A stretch of 9,798 nt of DNA from GCA-016700035 sp964454845 (GCA_964454845.1 CAYVVS010000019.1:1-9798), one strand, 5' to 3'. Shown: positions 1-6,204, counted from the first letter of the stretch. A program made the numbers and translations. Notes: generated by a model from the letters alone, not told the origin.

Positions 1-292
1 AGTTTTGCTCGCCAGTTGGCCCAAAAATAGTACCACCACCACGCCAGAGCGGGTTACGAATAGAGCCGGTACGAGCGCGGCCAGTACCTTTTTGTCGCCA
101 TGGCTTCTTACCACCACCACGAACTTCACCACGCGTCTTAGTCTTGGCGGTTGCCTGACGGGAGTTGGAGAGCGTGCGCAGGTAAGCTTGCTTCAAGAGC
201 TCAGGAGTTACTTCACGGCCAAATACAGCCTTGTCAAGCGTCACTTCAGTCGAAGCTTTCGAACCAGTCTTGGTGTATGCTACTACCTTCAT
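1..292 (-). CDS. rplD: Ribosomal protein uL4 (L4), N-terminal part, cut by window edge
   Basis: This is the first ~97 codons of large-subunit protein L4; the gene continues beyond base 1. The reading begins MKVVAYTKTGSKASTEVTL and later carries the L4 signature region with TKTRGEVRGGGKKPWRQKGTGRAR, the basic extended loop that lines the peptide exit tunnel in the L4 family. The ATG at 292-290 overlaps the rplC TGA stop (291-289) as ATGA, so the two are translationally coupled. A good Shine-Dalgarno, GAGGAG (305-300), lies inside the end of rplC, 7 bases before the ATG. In E. coli L4 also autoregulates the S10 operon; nothing here shows that directly. Identity is secure, the C-terminus is not visible. 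Confidence 0.95.
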   Translation of the reverse strand, partial: MKVVAYTKTGSKASTEVTLDKAVFGREVTPELLKQAYLRTLSNSRQATAKTKTRGEVRGGGKKPWRQKGTGRARTGSIRNPLWRGGGTIFGPTGEQN

Positions 293-921
293 GCTTGCGC
301 TCCTCGAATAAGGATGAGGCTCTTATTTGGGCCAGGCACAGCGCCTTTTACAGCGATGAGGTTTTGTTCAACATCCACTAAGGCAACCTTAAGATTCTTT
401 ACAGTTACTTGCTCGTGACCCATGTGGCCAGCCATTTTAATACCCTTCATAACGTGCTGTGGGTAACCGGCACCAATTGAACCAGGTGCGCGATAATTAC
501 GAGAACCGTGAGTTTTTGGTCCGCGGTGGAAGTTATGGCGCTTAATGGTGCCAGCAAAGCCCTTACCCTTGGATACGCCGGTTACGGCAACCATTTCCCC
601 AGCCTCAAAGACATCAGCCTGAATGGTGTCACCTACTTTTGGAGCTTCTTCTCCCTCAACGTCAGTTGTGCGAACCTCTACAAGGTGCTTAGATTTCGCG
701 CCACTGGCCTTGAGGTGACCAGCCTTAGATTTTGCATGCCCCTTAAGGATCTGCTTATCTTCGCCGAACCCAATTTGAGCCGCGGTATAGCCATCATTTT
801 CCATGGTCTTAAGCTGAGTAATTACACAAGGACCAGCCTGAAGTACGGTTACAGGCTGCAGGCGACCTTCAGCGTCAAAGATCTGTGTCATTCCAACTTT
901 TTTGGCCAAGATGGCTTTCAT
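289..921 (-). CDS. rplC: Ribosomal protein uL3 (L3)
   Basis: L3 is an early-assembling 50S protein whose central loop reaches toward the peptidyl transferase centre. The 210-residue product starts MKAILAKKVGMTQIF, the standard L3 N-terminus, and contains GVSKGKGFAGTIKRHNF, HRAPGSIG-like RAPGSIGAGYP and KMAGHMGHEQVTVKNL, all L3 hallmarks in the expected order. The ATG at 921 is preferred over an in-frame TTG at 963 because it matches the family N-terminus. No convincing Shine-Dalgarno precedes it (only an A/G-rich run about 16 bases upstream). It heads an rplC-rplD unit with its own promoter and is separated from rpsJ by a convergent/divergent unknown gene, unlike the usual contiguous rpsJ-rplC order. 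The loop after SIG lacks the glutamines seen in E. coli (GQNQTPG there, GAGYPQHV here). Confidence 0.96.
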   Translation of the reverse strand: MKAILAKKVGMTQIFDAEGRLQPVTVLQAGPCVITQLKTMENDGYTAAQIGFGEDKQILKGHAKSKAGHLKASGAKSKHLVEVRTTDVEGEEAPKVGDTIQADVFEAGEMVAVTGVSKGKGFAGTIKRHNFHRGPKTHGSRNYRAPGSIGAGYPQHVMKGIKMAGHMGHEQVTVKNLKVALVDVEQNLIAVKGAVPGPNKSLILIRGAQA

Positions 922-970
922 TATGGTATTAGTTCGCTTTCTTCTTAAAACAAAGGCTGGCAAGCAGATT

Positions 971-990
971 GGTTTCCAGGTATCTGGACC
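971..990 (-). other. Small hairpin in the rplC leader
   Basis: Inverted repeat CCAG/CTGG (976-979 with 984-987), extended by T975-A988 and, across a two-base bulge, G971-G972 with C989-C990. It lies within the ~100-base untranslated leader expected for rplC. It could be a regulatory leader element for the ribosomal protein unit, but the stem is short and could be chance. Confidence 0.25.
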
Positions 991-1026
991 TAATCACTTC
1001 CCAGAAATATTTAGTCAACGAGAGAT

Positions 1027-1056
1027 AGTTTATCAGGTTTACACCAGATATGTCAA
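1027..1056 (-). promoter_or_regulatory. Predicted promoter for rplC-rplD
   Basis: On the minus strand there is a perfect -35 TTGACA (1056-1051), an 18-base spacer and a -10-like TAAACT (1032-1027). The transcript would start near 1020 and carry a leader of about 100 bases before the rplC ATG. It is needed because the preceding tuf-rpsJ unit ends at a terminator and an opposite-strand gene lies between. Confidence 0.55.
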
Positions 1057-1095
1057 GAAGAAACACTGATTATTTCACACTCAAGCGAATAAGCA

Positions 1096-1125
1096 TTGAC
1101 AAAACCTTTTTTTTATTGCTATATT
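1096..1125 (+). promoter_or_regulatory. Predicted promoter for the 1166-1576 gene
   Basis: Perfect -35 TTGACA (1096-1101), 18-base spacer and -10 TATATT (1120-1125, one mismatch to TATAAT). The expected start near 1132 gives a leader of about 34 bases. It is divergent from the rplC promoter; the two -35 boxes lie about 40 bases apart. Confidence 0.7.
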
Positions 1126-1165
1126 TGGAGTCGCATTTGTACCTACAACTCGAGGATTGTACACC

Positions 1166-1576
1166 ATGCCCGACGAAACTCTCCCTATCGACTTCAGGTT
1201 TGCCGTCAATATCGGCCGCGTAAACGGTTACCCAGTGCAGGTCCGCTACTTCGTTCGCAAGCCTCATGACATTGGTGCTCTCTCCAAGACAGTGGACCTT
1301 CAGCACCAGAATCCTCGCCTACGCAGCATGGTGGAGGAGAGCATCAAGCAGCGATACGGCACAGACACCCAGCCACTTCGCGTTTCTGCGCAGAACCGAC
1401 GAGGATTGGAGATGACTATCGAGCAGGACATCCCGCGTCACTTCTCCATCATCATGCTCACCGACGAGGATGATAGCCGCATCGTTGAAGCTGTCAGGGT
1501 CCTGATGAAGGCTATCACGCCCAACCTGGATGCGGCCGAGATGCTCGAGCTCACCCAAACCATACCGCTTTCATAG
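1166..1576 (+). CDS. Hypothetical protein, 136 aa, inserted between rpsJ and rplC
   Basis: I do not recognise this protein. It is a soluble, mixed alpha/beta-looking polypeptide starting MPDETLPIDFRFAVNIG, with no signal peptide, no membrane segment and no cysteine pairs. The middle has a basic, Gln-rich stretch (LQHQNPRLR, IKQRYGTDTQ) and the C-terminus is acidic and helical. The ATG at 1166 is chosen over a TTG at 1157 because GAGG (1152-1155) sits 10 bases before the ATG but only 1 base before the TTG. The gene has its own near-consensus promoter and a hairpin terminator, so it is a free-standing unit. Codons are often C- or G-ended (ATC, GAC, CTC, CAG), unlike the ABC-F and Nudix genes here. 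It lies on the opposite strand to all the ribosomal genes and breaks the rpsJ-rplC linkage. The reading frame is probably real given its signals; the function is unknown. Confidence 0.82.
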   Translation: MPDETLPIDFRFAVNIGRVNGYPVQVRYFVRKPHDIGALSKTVDLQHQNPRLRSMVEESIKQRYGTDTQPLRVSAQNRRGLEMTIEQDIPRHFSIIMLTDEDDSRIVEAVRVLMKAITPNLDAAEMLELTQTIPLS

Positions 1577-1581
1577 CGGCT

Positions 1582-1611
1582 CCCCGGACTATACACAGTC
1601 TGGGGTATTTT
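1582..1611 (+). terminator. Intrinsic terminator of the 1166-1576 gene
   Basis: Nine-base arms CCCCGGACT (1582-1590) and AGTCTGGGG (1597-1605), with one G-T pair and a six-base loop, followed by TATTTTAT. It begins 5 bases after the TAG stop. Confidence 0.85.
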
Positions 1612-1617
1612 ATTACT

Positions 1618-1647
1618 AAAAAATCCCCAACTGAACGGGGATTTTTT
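1618..1647 (-). terminator. Bidirectional terminator after rpsJ
   Basis: Arms AAAAAATCCCC (1618-1628) and GGGGATTTTTT (1637-1647) with an 8-base loop. The A/T ends give a T-run in either direction, so it ends tuf-rpsJ transcription (22 bases after the rpsJ stop) and backs up the terminator of the convergent plus-strand gene. Confidence 0.88.
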
Positions 1648-1668
1648 AGATAAACTGCTGGTTGCAGA

Positions 1669-1986
1669 CTACATTTTGATTTCGATATCGACGCCAGCTG
1701 GCAAAGATAGATTCATTAGCGAATCAATAGTCTTTGGAGTTGGCTCCGTGATATCGATAAGCCGCTTATGCGTTCGCATCTCAAAAGCCTCATGGCTGTC
1801 CTTAAAGATGTGAGGACTACGGATGACAGTGGTGGTGTGCCGATCAGTTGGCAACGGAACTGGGCCAGCTACCTGGGCACCAGTACGAATTGCTGTGTCG
1901 ATAATCTGCTTTGTCGACTGATCAATCACCTTATTGTCATAGGCTTTGAGTCGGATGCGGATGCGTTGAGCGGTTTTTTCTACCAT
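1669..1986 (-). CDS. rpsJ: Ribosomal protein uS10 (S10)
   Basis: S10 is a 30S head protein; in many bacteria it also acts as the antitermination factor NusE. The 105-residue product, RIRIRLKAYDNKVIDQSTKQI through VAGPVPLPT, FEMRTHKRLIDI and LPAGVDIEIKM, matches the family along its full length. The ATG lies 9 bases after the tuf stop and has no clear Shine-Dalgarno, so translation is probably coupled to tuf. The tuf-rpsJ pairing is a common junction of the str and S10 clusters. Here the cluster ends at rpsJ with a terminator instead of running on into rplC. Confidence 0.97.
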   Translation of the reverse strand: MVEKTAQRIRIRLKAYDNKVIDQSTKQIIDTAIRTGAQVAGPVPLPTDRHTTTVIRSPHIFKDSHEAFEMRTHKRLIDITEPTPKTIDSLMNLSLPAGVDIEIKM

Positions 1987-1995
1987 AGTGTTGCT

Positions 1996-3180
1996 TTACT
2001 TGGTGATCTTCGTTACAACACCAGCGCCAACAGTACGTCCACCTTCGCGAATCGCAAAGCGGAGACCTTCATCCATGGCAATAGGAGCAAGGAGCTTAAC
2101 CGAACAGTTGATGTTATCGCCTGGCATTACCATCTTAGTACCTTCTGGAAGCTTCACTTCGCCAGTAACATCGGTGGTACGGAAGTAGAACTGTGGCTTG
2201 TAGCCGTCTACGAAAGGAGTGTGGCGTCCGCCTTCATCCTTAGTGAGAACGTATACTTCAGCTTCAAACTCGGTGTGTGGAGTGATAGAACCTGGCTTAG
2301 AGATAACCTGACCACGCTCAATCTGAGTACGCTCAATACCACGAAGCAAGAGACCTACATTATCACCAGCCTGACCTTCTGGAAGAAGCTTACGGAACAT
2401 TTCAACGCCAGTAACAACAGTCTTTTGACTATCTTTAATACCAACGATTTCAACTTCTTCGTTGACTTTTACGATACCCTGTTCGATACGACCAGTAGCA
2501 ACAGTACCACGTCCCTTGATAGAGAATACGTCTTCGATTGGCATAAGGAATGGCTTATCAAGCTCACGCTCTGGCTGCGGGATGAAGTCATCCATTGCCT
2601 TCACGAGTTCCATGATAGCGTCTTCGTTTTCAGCGTCACCTTCGAGAGCTTTTGTAGCAGAACCCTTGATGATTGGTGCATTGCCATCAAAACCGTTCTT
2701 TTCGAGAAGTTCGCGAATTTCCATTTCAACAAGCTCTACAATTTCTGGGTCAGCAAGATCCATCTTGTTCATGAAGACAAGGATGCTAGGTACTCCAACT
2801 TGACGAGCCAAGAGTACGTGCTCACGAGTCTGTGGAAGCGGACCATCGTTAGCTGCAACCACCAAAATTGCGCCATCAATCTGAGCAGCACCGGTGATCA
2901 TGTTCTTTACGTAGTCGGCGTGACCTGGCATGTCGACGTGTGCATAGTGACGAGCTTCAGACTCATACTCCTGGTGAGAGGTAGCAATGGTAATACCACG
3001 CTCACGCTCTTCTGGAGCATTGTCAATTGCTGCGTAATCAATTGCCTTGTTTACGTCTGATGGTAGTTTTTTTGCAAGTACAGCAGTAATTGCTGCGGTA
3101 AGAGTTGTCTTACCATGGTCCACGTGACCCATGGTACCAACGTTAATGTGCGGTTTATCGCGCTTAAATTCTGCAGCCAC
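1996..3180 (-). CDS. tuf: Elongation factor Tu
   Basis: EF-Tu is the GTPase that delivers aminoacyl-tRNA to the ribosomal A site. At 394 residues it is of normal length. G1 GHVDHGKT is at 18-25, switch I RGITI at 61-65, G3 DMPGH at 83-87 with the catalytic His87, and G4 NKMD at 138-141. The beta-barrel domains 2 and 3 follow from about residue 205 onward, ending GRTVGAGVVTKITK. The usual Cys of DCPGH is Met here. The start is GTG at 3180, supported by a strong Shine-Dalgarno, AAAGGAG, 6 bases upstream and by the family N-terminus. A strong promoter lies just upstream and rpsJ follows after 9 bases. Identity is certain. Confidence 0.99.
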   Translation of the reverse strand: MAAEFKRDKPHINVGTMGHVDHGKTTLTAAITAVLAKKLPSDVNKAIDYAAIDNAPEERERGITIATSHQEYESEARHYAHVDMPGHADYVKNMITGAAQIDGAILVVAANDGPLPQTREHVLLARQVGVPSILVFMNKMDLADPEIVELVEMEIRELLEKNGFDGNAPIIKGSATKALEGDAENEDAIMELVKAMDDFIPQPERELDKPFLMPIEDVFSIKGRGTVATGRIEQGIVKVNEEVEIVGIKDSQKTVVTGVEMFRKLLPEGQAGDNVGLLLRGIERTQIERGQVISKPGSITPHTEFEAEVYVLTKDEGGRHTPFVDGYKPQFYFRTTDVTGEVKLPEGTKMVMPGDNINCSVKLLAPIAMDEGLRFAIREGGRTVGAGVVTKITK

Positions 3181-3245
3181 GAACTTCTCCTTTGTATAAG
3201 ATTAGTGATTGATTAATTAGGTTGTGACTAAGACAAGAAAAATTG

Positions 3246-3260
3246 CCTGTTTGTCACAGG
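3246..3260 (-). other. 5'-terminal hairpin of the tuf mRNA
   Basis: Five-base arms CCTGT (3246-3250) and ACAGG (3256-3260) with a five-base loop; on the minus strand it is followed after CA by TTTTT. The expected tuf transcription start is near 3262, so the hairpin would lie at the very 5' end of the mRNA. It could stabilise the mRNA or act as a weak attenuator; this is inference. Confidence 0.4.
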
Positions 3261-3268
3261 ACTGACTC

Positions 3269-3297
3269 ATTGTAAGGGTTTTTCATGGATTTGTAAA
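3269..3297 (-). promoter_or_regulatory. Strong predicted promoter for tuf-rpsJ
   Basis: -35 TTTACA (3297-3292), 17-base spacer and -10 TACAAT (3274-3269), each with one mismatch to consensus. It sits directly after the terminator of the upstream membrane protein gene. The transcript would start near 3262, giving an ~82-base leader. Confidence 0.8.
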
Positions 3298-3300
3298 GAG

Positions 3301-3327
3301 AAAACGTCTCGAGGACTCCTCGAGACG
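3301..3327 (-). terminator. Terminator of the 3824-3336 gene
   Basis: Perfect 10-base arms CGTCTCGAGG (3305-3314) and CCTCGAGACG (3318-3327) with a 3-base loop, followed on the minus strand by TTTTCTCTTT. There is no T-run on the plus side, so it acts on minus-strand transcription. It starts 9 bases after the stop codon. Confidence 0.88.
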
Positions 3328-3335
3328 CCAAAACA

Positions 3336-3824
3336 CTATTCATCATGATTCGGAGCCTCAGCTTCACCTCTCTCATTGAGTATCCACTTGTCTTCTACGC
3401 GGGCCTGGCCATAGCCCGCAACGCAATGCCGCAGGCCATAGAGAAGCAAACTGCGAACACCCACCGCGTCAACAATGCACACAACTACGACAACGAACAT
3501 GAATTTACGGTATATCTGCTCTGGTATAAATCCAGCCTCAACGATGAACATTCCGGCAATTACCACCGACAACACCATGGGTGCAAACAGCATCACGGTG
3601 AGGTCATCGAGCTGACGCTGAATACCAGAGAAGTCACCGTCAACAAAGCGCTTCCACTTCCACTCATCGAAGCGGGAGCCTGCAGCTCGCTTATCTAGCC
3701 GACGTTCTGCCCTCACGCACTTCCGAAACTCACGATCTATCACACGCTGCGCATAGTCTCTATCTGTCAGATTAGGATGGACACTAAAAAGCTCAAAACT
3801 GCTAAGATTTTCCCAAGGGAACAC
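3336..3824 (-). CDS. Hypothetical two-TM membrane protein, 162 aa
   Basis: I do not recognise this protein. Residues 1-73 form a soluble, strongly charged region rich in Arg/Lys (REFRKCVRAERRLDKRAAGSR) and Trp (WKWKRF). Two hydrophobic helices follow, at about 75-95 (VMLFAPMVLSVVIAGMFIV) and 108-131 (FMFVVVVVCIVDAVGV onward, containing Asp119 and Arg124). A short polar tail ends acidic. The basic N-terminal region suggests both ends are cytoplasmic. There is no signal peptide. The start is a GTG at 3824 with a full AGGAGG (3834-3829) 4 bases upstream. The gene has its own promoter and terminator and lies between fusA and tuf, where bacteria usually have no gene. The well-placed signals make it a real gene; the function is unknown. 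Confidence 0.82.
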   Translation of the reverse strand: MFPWENLSSFELFSVHPNLTDRDYAQRVIDREFRKCVRAERRLDKRAAGSRFDEWKWKRFVDGDFSGIQRQLDDLTVMLFAPMVLSVVIAGMFIVEAGFIPEQIYRKFMFVVVVVCIVDAVGVRSLLLYGLRHCVAGYGQARVEDKWILNERGEAEAPNHDE

Positions 3825-3853
3825 TATTCCTCCTAAGGTGCAAGATGGACAAG

Positions 3854-3883
3854 ACTATACGCCAAAAGCGCCCCTACTTTCAA
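3854..3883 (-). promoter_or_regulatory. Promoter of the 3824-3336 gene, overlapping the fusA terminator
   Basis: -35 TTGAAA (3883-3878) and -10 TATAGT (3859-3854), each with one mismatch to consensus and separated by 18 bases. The -35 box occupies the loop of the fusA terminator hairpin and the spacer covers one of its arms. The expected start is near 3847, giving a ~22-base leader that holds only the Shine-Dalgarno. Confidence 0.65.
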
Positions 3884-3891
3884 GGGCGCTT
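3864..3891 (-). terminator. fusA terminator
   Basis: Eight-base arms AAGCGCCC (3866-3873) and GGGCGCTT (3884-3891). On the minus strand the stem runs into TTTT (including 3865-3864), and on the plus strand it is followed by CTTTTTT, so it may work in both directions. It lies 24 bases after the fusA stop. Confidence 0.8.
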
Positions 3892-3915
3892 CTTTTTTGC
3901 GAGAACAATTATCTT

Positions 3916-6021
3916 TTATTCAGACTTTGCGGCGGCACTCTTACCGATAAGTTCCTCTGCAATATTACGTGGAACTTCGGCGTAGTGATCAAACTCCATC
4001 GAGTAGCTAGCACGACCCTGTGTCATTGAACGAACAGTTGTAGCATATCCGAACATTTCAGAGAGTGGAACAAAACCGTCGATAATCTTGGCACCCAAGC
4101 GATCTTCCATCTTTTCGATACGTCCACGCTTGGAGTTCATATCGCCAACTACGTCGCCCATGAATTCTTCTGGAGTCGTGACTTCAACCTTCATAACTGG
4201 CTCGAGAATAACTGGATCAGCCTTACGTACACCTTCTTGCAGCGCCATCGAACCAGCAATCTTGAAGGCCATTTCTGAGGAGTCAACTTCGTGGTATGAG
4301 CCGTCATAGAGCTTAGCTTTTACGTCTACCACTGGGTAACCAGCGAGCACGCCATTACCCATTGCTTCTTTAATGCCTTCATCAACTGGCTTAATGTATT
4401 CACGAGGAACTACACCACCAACAATGGCATTTTCAAACTCGTAGGTTGGCTTATCGCCCTCAATATCTTCGGCGTGCACGAGCGGACTCACTTCAATCCA
4501 AACGTGCCCGTACTGACCACGACCACCAGATTGACGCACGAACTTTCCTTCTACCTGAACGGTCTTGCGAATAGTCTCGCGGTACGCAACTTGCGGACGG
4601 CCAACATTGGCCTCCACCTTAAACTCACGTTTCATACGGTCGACAAGTACTTCAAGGTGAAGCTCCCCCATTCCCGAAATCAGGGTCTGCCCGGCTTCGT
4701 TATCAGAGCTCACGCGGAAGGTTGGGTCTTCTTCAGCCAGGCGTGAGAGTGCGAGCGACATTTTTTCTTGGTCTGCCTTGGTTTTTGGCTCTACTGCTAT
4801 CTGGATAACTGGCTCTGGGAACGTAATCTGCTCGAGGATTACTGCGTGTCCAACCTCACACAAGGTGTGGCCGGTCATAGTGTTCTTGAGGCCAACTGCT
4901 GCGGCAATTTCGCCGGCATACACTTCTTGTACTTCTTCACGCTGGTTGGCGTGCATACGCAAGATACGACCAATACGCTCTTTCTCGCCAGTTGAGCTAT
5001 TAAGAACATACGAACCACTCTTGAGAGTTCCGGCATAAATGCGGAAGAAACAAAGCTTACCTACAAATGGGTCTGTCGCAATCTTGAAAGCCAAACCAAC
5101 AAATGGCACATCATCTGCAACCTTAAGCACTTCTTGCTCGCCAGTCTTTACGTTATCCGCTAGTGGAGCAGCAATATCGAGTGGAGTTGGTAGGTAGTCT
5201 ACAACAATATCTAAAAGCTTCTCGACAATTACACCGCGTCCATCACCACCAGAAACAATAAAGAATTCACCCGACAGCACGCTCTTACGGATACAAGACT
5301 TAATCTCATCCTCGGTCAGCTCGGTACCTTCAAGATACTTCTCCATAATTGCGTCATCGGCTTCCACAGCAGCTTCGATGAGATGCTGACGGTAGCGCTC
5401 GGCTTTTTCCTTCATGTCTTCAGGAATTTCGCCCTCTACAAGCTCTTTGTCTTTATATTCGGTGTATGTGTAGGCCTTCATGGCAATGAGGTCAACAATG
5501 CCGTTGATGGACTGTTCTTCACCAATTGGCAGGTGGATTGGGTAAGCTTGCTTGGTCAAACGAGCATGAATTGACTCAAGACTCTTGTAAAAATCACCGC
5601 CAGTTTGATTAATCTTATTAATAAAGCAGATACGAGGTACACCATACTTGTTAGCCTGGCGCCACACAGTTTCAGACTGTGGCTCTACGCCCATCTTGCC
5701 GTCAAACACCGTCACCGCTCCGTCGAGCACGCGCAAAGAACGCTCCACCTCTACGGTAAAGTCAATGTGACCAGGCGTATCAATAATATTAATGCGCTTA
5801 CCATTCCAAAAACAGGTCGTCGCAGCCGAGGTGATGGTAATTCCACGCTCGCGCTCCTGCTCCATCCAGTCCATGGTAGCTTCACCTTCGTGCACTTCAC
5901 CAATTTTGTGAGTCTTGCCAGTACGATACAGCACACCTTCAGTAACGGTCGTTTTACCGGCATCAATGTGGGCAATAATACCAATGTTACGTGTGTTTTC
6001 GAGAGAATATTCGCGAGCCAT
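3916..6021 (-). CDS. fusA: Elongation factor G, with non-canonical G4 (NKIN) and G5
   Basis: EF-G is the GTPase that drives ribosomal translocation and, with RRF, ribosome recycling. The 701 residues match the usual length. G1 AHIDAGKT is at 17-24, switch I RERGITI around 57-63 and G3 DTPGH at 81-85 with catalytic His85. Domain IV is recognisable from RQSGGRGQYGHVWIEVSP and SYHEVDSSEMAFKIAGS, and the C-terminus ends HYAEVPRNIAEELI. The G4 motif reads NKIN (135-138): the family's guanine-recognising Asp is Asn (AAT codon, 5610-5608). The G5 region, usually CGSAFKNKGV, is SGGDGRGV (257-264). The ATG at 6021 has AAGGA 5 bases upstream. The gene is alone in its unit, without rpsL and rpsG. Because all other EF-G features are intact, I treat it as the housekeeping factor. 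Confidence 0.98.
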   Translation of the reverse strand: MAREYSLENTRNIGIIAHIDAGKTTVTEGVLYRTGKTHKIGEVHEGEATMDWMEQERERGITITSAATTCFWNGKRINIIDTPGHIDFTVEVERSLRVLDGAVTVFDGKMGVEPQSETVWRQANKYGVPRICFINKINQTGGDFYKSLESIHARLTKQAYPIHLPIGEEQSINGIVDLIAMKAYTYTEYKDKELVEGEIPEDMKEKAERYRQHLIEAAVEADDAIMEKYLEGTELTEDEIKSCIRKSVLSGEFFIVSGGDGRGVIVEKLLDIVVDYLPTPLDIAAPLADNVKTGEQEVLKVADDVPFVGLAFKIATDPFVGKLCFFRIYAGTLKSGSYVLNSSTGEKERIGRILRMHANQREEVQEVYAGEIAAAVGLKNTMTGHTLCEVGHAVILEQITFPEPVIQIAVEPKTKADQEKMSLALSRLAEEDPTFRVSSDNEAGQTLISGMGELHLEVLVDRMKREFKVEANVGRPQVAYRETIRKTVQVEGKFVRQSGGRGQYGHVWIEVSPLVHAEDIEGDKPTYEFENAIVGGVVPREYIKPVDEGIKEAMGNGVLAGYPVVDVKAKLYDGSYHEVDSSEMAFKIAGSMALQEGVRKADPVILEPVMKVEVTTPEEFMGDVVGDMNSKRGRIEKMEDRLGAKIIDGFVPLSEMFGYATTVRSMTQGRASYSMEFDHYAEVPRNIAEELIGKSAAAKSE

Positions 6022-6072
6022 AAAAATCCTTATTTATCTATTTAGTAATGAATAGCGCAAACGAAAAAAATA

Positions 6073-6083
6073 GCGCGTGGCGC
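6073..6083 (-). other. 5'-terminal hairpin of the fusA mRNA
   Basis: GCGC arms (6073-6076 and 6080-6083) with a 3-base loop, followed on the minus strand by TATTTTTTT. The expected start near 6088 places it at the extreme 5' end of the transcript. GCGCTATT occurs twice in the leader (6076-6069 and 6058-6051). Possible attenuator or stability element; weak evidence. Confidence 0.35.
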
Positions 6084-6094
6084 GTATCAGATAC

Positions 6095-6123
6095 ATACTA
6101 CCATACGACAGACTCTGCGACAA
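6095..6123 (-). promoter_or_regulatory. Predicted promoter for fusA
   Basis: -35 TTGTCG (6123-6118), 17-base spacer and -10 TAGTAT (6100-6095), each matching four of six consensus bases. It is divergent from the promoter at 6136-6164, with only 12 bases between the two -35 boxes, so a shared regulator or polymerase competition is possible. Confidence 0.5.
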
Positions 6124-6135
6124 CCCTGTAAGTAT

Positions 6136-6164
6136 TTGACAAACATGCCTTTTTCTCGTAGAGT
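6136..6164 (+). promoter_or_regulatory. Predicted promoter for the 6205-6906 gene
   Basis: Perfect -35 TTGACA (6136-6141), 17-base spacer and -10 TAGAGT (6159-6164). The start near 6171 gives a leader of about 34 bases, the same as for the plus-strand gene at 1166-1576. Confidence 0.65.
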
Positions 6165-6204
6165 TAGTCTTTGAAATCGCACCTTTTCTGGAGAGGAATT
6201 CCCC

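Noticed and set aside
5..418. Plus-strand open frame at the left edge
   Set aside because: It is antisense to rplD and rplC and crosses both; its composition is that of a mirror of ribosomal protein codons.
922..963. Longer rplC starting at TTG 963
   Set aside because: The extra residues do not belong to L3, whose N-terminus is MK-IL-KK-GMTQIF, and no ribosome site fits the TTG.
1768..3060. Plus-strand open frame of 430 codons across rpsJ and tuf
   Set aside because: It is antisense to tuf and rpsJ, whose protein families are unmistakable. It has no promoter or ribosome site of its own and its product is low-complexity (Ser/Thr/Asn-rich), as expected of a shadow frame.
3336..3824. SecE or another small translocase subunit, expected near ribosomal genes
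   Set aside because: There are two hydrophobic helices rather than the single one of short SecE proteins, and none of the SecE sequence pattern.
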